Positions 59,948 through 64,000 of a stretch of DNA of 64,000 nucleotides are shown in pieces. The position numbers were made by a program, and so were the translations under genes. The notes beneath the pieces were generated by a model. It was not told the DNA's origin and did not search any database. It saw only the letters and a program-made list of their open reading frames with translations. The stretch is from Phoronis australis (taxonomy: Eukaryota; Phoronida; Phoronidae), in the NCBI GenBank assembly GCA_002633005.1, contig NMRA01001023.1, positions 1 to 64,000 of the forward strand, given 5' to 3'. Every line of letters starts with the position of its first letter. Within the stretch, counting starts at the first letter, position 1.

Positions 59948-61032
59948 TTTTTAAAGGCTCTTAAAAGAGCATGTTCGCGAATGGACCAGGCAGAGGATAC
60001 TATTTGTTTTCCGGCAAACGTCAACAAAAAGTGAATATTTGCTAATAGCTGGCCCGCAAACTGCGAATCAATCGATCATTTATCAAATTTCGTATTTTCT
60101 AGGCACAGAGGGTACTCTACTTTTTTTCTAAAAAGTACTCGTAGTCATGGAATTAGGATACTTCCTACACAAACAGCAGTAATTTTGGCAGAAAACCTTT
60201 TGCGAGAGTCGAAATTCAAATCTCACTGGTTTTACAAAGCTCAGTAATCTTATTCGCACGGCTAAAGAACAAAACAAAACAAAACACCGTCGACAAATCA
60301 TTTTCATAACATTTTCCTTCAAAAATCGTGGTTACCCCTCCCACCCACTTGCGACTTTCCAAATCTTACTGTGATGTATAAACAATATCATTTATTTTTG
60401 GTTTTATCTGTGATTGTCCTGTTAACAAAGACACTTACTGTGAGTTAGCTGTGGAGTGTGTCTGAACAAACGTTATTTTTGAGGAATCGTCAAGTGGTTT
60501 GATGCAGGGCTTTGAAAGCGGAGGGCACTGTCAATGTGAAATATTCATTGGCAATTACAGGCAAACGCAAAACCTCTGGCCAGATTAATGTGGACGTTAT
60601 ATAGGCGCCAGTGTCCCATTAACGTCACTTTTGAAATGCTATGGCTGGCTAATGTTATCATTTTGCTATCTGTATGCATTTTGTTGTGACTGACACAAGT
60701 GAAAAATGGAAAACTTTCAAGTAGCAATGGGGGCTGACAACATGGAACCAGCTACCAGTGAAAAGATACTTCGCCTGCGCAGTGGGAGGCACATAGGAAC
60801 GTAGTTGAATAAGAGTGTGTAACTAGTTGTGAGAAGTCTAAAGAAGTGAATTCAAATTACATCACAGCCCTCCAGAGGGCAAAAGTATCCTGTTCCAGGT
60901 GAGCAGCTGTTACTTGACCATATAAATGCCTCCTGTTGGAAGCATGATAGATTTTCATCCACTGCACAGGTCACGTGAAAGAAGTGAGGATAATAAAGGT
61001 TGCTTTCTGTATGAAGTCCATAAGTACACGAC
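59948..61032. other. No feature recognised
   Basis: AT-rich sequence with only short open frames on both strands. It leads directly into the minisatellite. Confidence 0.5.
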
Positions 61033-62160
61033 AAGCTAGTGAGAGCTAGTGGGAGCTCGTGAGAGTTAGTGAGAGCTAGTGAGAGCTCGTGAGAGCTAGT
61101 GAGAGCTAGTGAGAAATCGTAAGCGCTCGTGAGAGTTAGTGAGAGCTAGTGAGAGCTCGTGAGAGCTAGTGAGAGGTAGTGAGAGCTCAAGAGAGCTAGT
61201 GAGAGCTAGTGAGATCTAGTGAAATCTAGTGAGAAGTAGTGAGAAATAGTTAGAGCTAGTGATAGCAAGTGAGATCCACTGGGAGCTCAAGGGAGGTAGT
61301 GAGATATAGTGAGGGCTCGTGAGAGCTCGTAAGAGCTAGTGACAGCTAGTGAGAGCTTGTGAGAGCCCGTGAGAGCTCGTGGGAGCCAGTGAGAGCTAGT
61401 GAAAGCTAGTGAGAAATAGTGATAAATAGTGAGAGCTACTGAGAGCAAGTGAGATCCACTGGGAGCTCGTGAGAGGTAGTGAGATATAGTGAGAGCTCGT
61501 GACAGCTGGTGAGAACTAGTGAGAGCTATTGAGAGCAAGTGAGAAATAATGAGAGCTAGTGGGAGCTCGTGAGAAATAGTGAGAGCTCGTGAGAGGTATT
61601 GAGAGGTAGTGAAAGCTCGTGAGAGCTCGTGAGAGCAATTGAGAGCTAGTGAAAGCTCGTGAGAGCTCGTGAGAGCTTCTGAGACCTACTGAGAGCTAGT
61701 GAGAGCTAGTGAGATTTTGTGAGAGCTAGTGAGAGCTCGTGAGAGCTAGTGAGAGCTGTGAGAGCTAGTGAGGGCTCAGGAGAGGTCGTGAGACCCAGTG
61801 AAAGCTAGCGAGAACTAGCGAGAGCTAGGGAGAGCTTGTGAGAGCTAGTGAGAGCTAGTGAGAGCTAGTGAGAGCTCGTGAGAGCTAGTGAGAGCTAGTG
61901 AAAGCTAGTGAGAACTAGTGAGAACTAGTGAAAAATTGTGGGAGCTAGTGAGAGCAAGTGAGATCCACTGGGAGCTCGTGATACGTAGTGAGATATAGTG
62001 AGAGCTCGTGAGAGCTCGTGAGAGCTAGTCAGAGCTAGTGAGAGCTAGTGAGAGCTAGTGAGAGCTAGTGAGAGCTAGTGAGAGCTAGTGAGAGCTCGTG
62101 AGAGCTCGTGGGAGCNAAATGAGAGCTAGTGGGAGCTCATCAGAGCTAGTGGCAGCTAGT
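61033..62160. repeat. 10-bp minisatellite, GAGAGCTAGT / GAGAGCTCGT
   Basis: About 110 units of 10 bases, mostly GTGAGAGCTA with the variant GTGAGAGCTC, plus drifted forms (AAATAGT, GATCCACTGG). A higher-order block (GCAAGTGAGATCCACTGGGAGCTC, then GTAGTGAGATATAGTGA) recurs near 61266, 61447 and 61949. One N at 62116 marks an assembly join. Open frames here only translate the repeat. Confidence 0.9.
62116..62116. other. Single-N join inside the minisatellite
   Basis: An isolated N where the 10-bp register is also broken (GGAGCNAAATGAG). Array length here cannot be trusted. Confidence 0.7.
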
Positions 62161-62169
62161 CATATGTGA

Positions 62170-64000
62170 AAGCTCTGGCTAGCTATGGCTAGCCATTGCT
62201 AGCCATAGCTAGCCATATCTAGCCGTAGCTAGCCATAGCTAGCTGTAGCTAGGCAGAGCTAGCCATAGCTAGCCAAAGGTAGCCATAGCTAGGCAAAGCT
62301 AGCCATAGCTAGCCACAGCTAGCCACAGCTAGCCATAGCTAGCCATACCTAGCCAAAGCTAGCTATAGTTAGCCATAGATAGCCAGAGCTAGCCTGAGCT
62401 AGCCATAGCTAGCCACAGCTAGCCATACCTAGCCAAAGCTAGCTATAGCTAGCCATAGCTAGCTATAGCTTTCCAGAGCTAGACATAGCTAGCCATAGCA
62501 AGAAAGAGCTAGCCATAGCTAGCCATAGCAAGGAAGAGCTAGCCAGAGCCAGCCATAGCCAGCCAGAGCTAGCCATAGCTAGCTAAAGCGAGTCATAGCT
62601 AGCTATGAATAGCAATGGTTAGCTATGCCTAGCTATGGCTAGCTATGGCTATCTCTGGCCAGATTTGGCTAGCTCTGGCTAGCTCTAGCAAGCTATGGAT
62701 AGCTATCTCTGGCCAGGGCTAGCTATGGCTAGCTCTCGATAGTTCTCGTTAGCTCTGGCTAACTCTGGCTAGCTCTGGCTAGCTCTGGCTAGATCTGGCT
62801 AGTTCTGAAAAGCTATGCCTAGCTATTGCTAGCTCTGGCTCGCTATGGCTAGCTATGGCTGGCTATGGCTAGCTCTGGCTATCTGTGGCTAGCTATGGCT
62901 AGCTATGGATAGGTATGGCTAGCTAGGGATAGCTATGGCTAGCTAGGGATAGCTATGCCTAGCTCTCAATAGTTCCTTTCTAGCTCTGGCTAGTTGTGGC
63001 TAGCTAAGGCTAGCTTTGCCTAGCTATGGCGAGCTATGGCTAGCTATGGCTAGCTCTGGTTGGCTATGGCTAGCTATGGCTAGCTTGGGCTAGCTAGAGC
63101 TAGCTTTGGCTAGCTAGAGCTAGCTTTGGCTAGCTAGGTCTGGCAATGGCCAGGTCTGGCTAGCTCTGGCTAGCTCTGGCTAGCTGTGGCTAACTATGGA
63201 CACCTATGGCTAGCTATGGCTAGCTATGGCTAGCTATGAACAGCTATGGCTAGCTAGGGTAACATATGGCTAGCTCTGGCTAGCTCTGGATAGCTATGGT
63301 TAGCTATGGCTCGCTCTGGCTAGCTCTGGCTCGCACTGTCTAGCTATTGCTAGCTATGGCCAGCTATGGCTAGCTCTGGTTACATCTTGCTAGCTCTGGC
63401 TAGTTCTGGGTAGCTTTGGCTACCTATTGATCTCAATGGCTAGCTATGGTTGGCTTTGGCTCGCTCTGGATAGATATGGAAAGTTTGTGTAGCTATGGAT
63501 AGCTATGGCTTTGTAGGGCAAGGTGTGGCTAGCTCTGGCTAGCTCAGGCTATCTCTGGCTAGGTATGGCTAGCTATATATATCTATGGCTAACTACTGCT
63601 AGCTATGGCTAGCTCTGGCTAGCTCTGTGTAGCTATGGCTAGCTATGGATAGCTATGGATAGCTAAGGGCTAGCCAGGGCTAGCTTTGGCTAGCTCTGGC
63701 TAGCTCTGGCTAGCTATTAAAAGCTCTGACTAGCTATGGCTAGCTTTGGATTCCTCTGGCTCGCTCTGGTTGGCTATCACTAACTATGGCTAGCTATGTA
63801 AAGCTAGGGCTGGCTAGGGCTAGCTATGGCTAGATATGGCTAGCTATGGTTGCTCTGGATAGCTCTGGCTAGCTCTGGCTAGCTATGGCCAGATATGGCT
63901 GGCTATGGATAGCTTTGGCTAGCTATGGCTAACTATGGCTAGCTACTGCTAGCTCTGGATAGCTCTGGTTAGTTCTGGCTAGCCATGGCTAGCTATGACA
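62170..64000. repeat. Second 10-bp minisatellite, GCTAGCCATA, with orientation switch
   Basis: From about 62190 to 62590 the unit reads AGCCATAGCT; from about 62620 to the window end it reads AGCTATGGCT, its reverse complement. At least 40 units face about 138 units. Variants replace TAT with TCT (AGCTCTGGCT). Each unit junction makes the palindrome GCTAGC. The array runs off the window. Confidence 0.9.

Noticed and set aside
61287-61538. 83-codon frame with SRALTISHYLS-like repeats
   Set aside because: Translation of the 10-base minisatellite; any 10-base repeat gives a 10-residue period in every frame.

Overview
This is animal (metazoan) nuclear DNA. Both recognisable protein genes are split into many short exons with GT..AG introns, and the rest is AT-rich sequence with a LINE, a tRNA-derived SINE, MITE-like inverted repeats, a THAP-type DNA transposon relic and minisatellites. 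The mix (GM2-activator paralogues, frequent AGGCCTAT palindromes, strong haplotype-like divergence) suggests a highly heterozygous marine invertebrate. The species cannot be named from the sequence.

Two gene families are present. (1) Ganglioside GM2 activator-like secreted lipid-transfer proteins on the + strand, four exons each: copy A (1099-5619), a 5'-broken paralogue (19897-24021, with a second copy of its last exon at 25394-25546) and copy B (27546-33137). (2) WDR36/Utp21, a WD40 subunit of the small-subunit processome, on the - strand: copy A (exons between 17155 and 7233, C-terminal half only) and copy B (exons between 54094 and 34751, complete apart from a 911-base N gap). GM2A and WDR36 are convergent in both copies.

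The main architectural fact is that about 1-16.7 kb and 24.6-44.0 kb are the same locus twice, about 27.5 kb apart. Identity is near 99.9% from about 5.6 to 13.4 kb and clearly lower outside. Single-N joins at 24934, 26934 and 29946 sit exactly where sequence restarts in an already-seen stretch. I read the duplication as most likely two haplotypes laid end to end by the assembler, although a recent real tandem duplication is not excluded. The order paralogue - GM2A - WDR36 in the right half is probably the true local order.

Region by region: 1-5.8 kb GM2A copy A; 7.2-17.2 kb WDR36 copy A; 17.85-18.03 kb gap; 18.03-19.9 kb decayed LINE (RT and RNase H) ending inside exon 2 of the broken paralogue; 19.9-26.9 kb that paralogue and its duplicated 3' end; 27.0-33.3 kb GM2A copy B; 34.75-54.1 kb WDR36 copy B; 54.2-58.6 kb no recognisable gene, only repeat relics; 58.6-59.95 kb a THAP-domain, TTAA-flanked inverted-repeat element (Kolobok-like); 61.0-64.0 kb two different 10-bp minisatellites, the second of which reverses orientation near 62.6 kb and runs off the window.

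The two gene families have no evident functional link: one acts in lysosomal or extracellular glycolipid handling, the other in nucleolar 18S rRNA maturation. I found no operon, CRISPR array or new multi-gene system. All exon boundaries were read by eye from splice signals, phase agreement and recalled family similarity.
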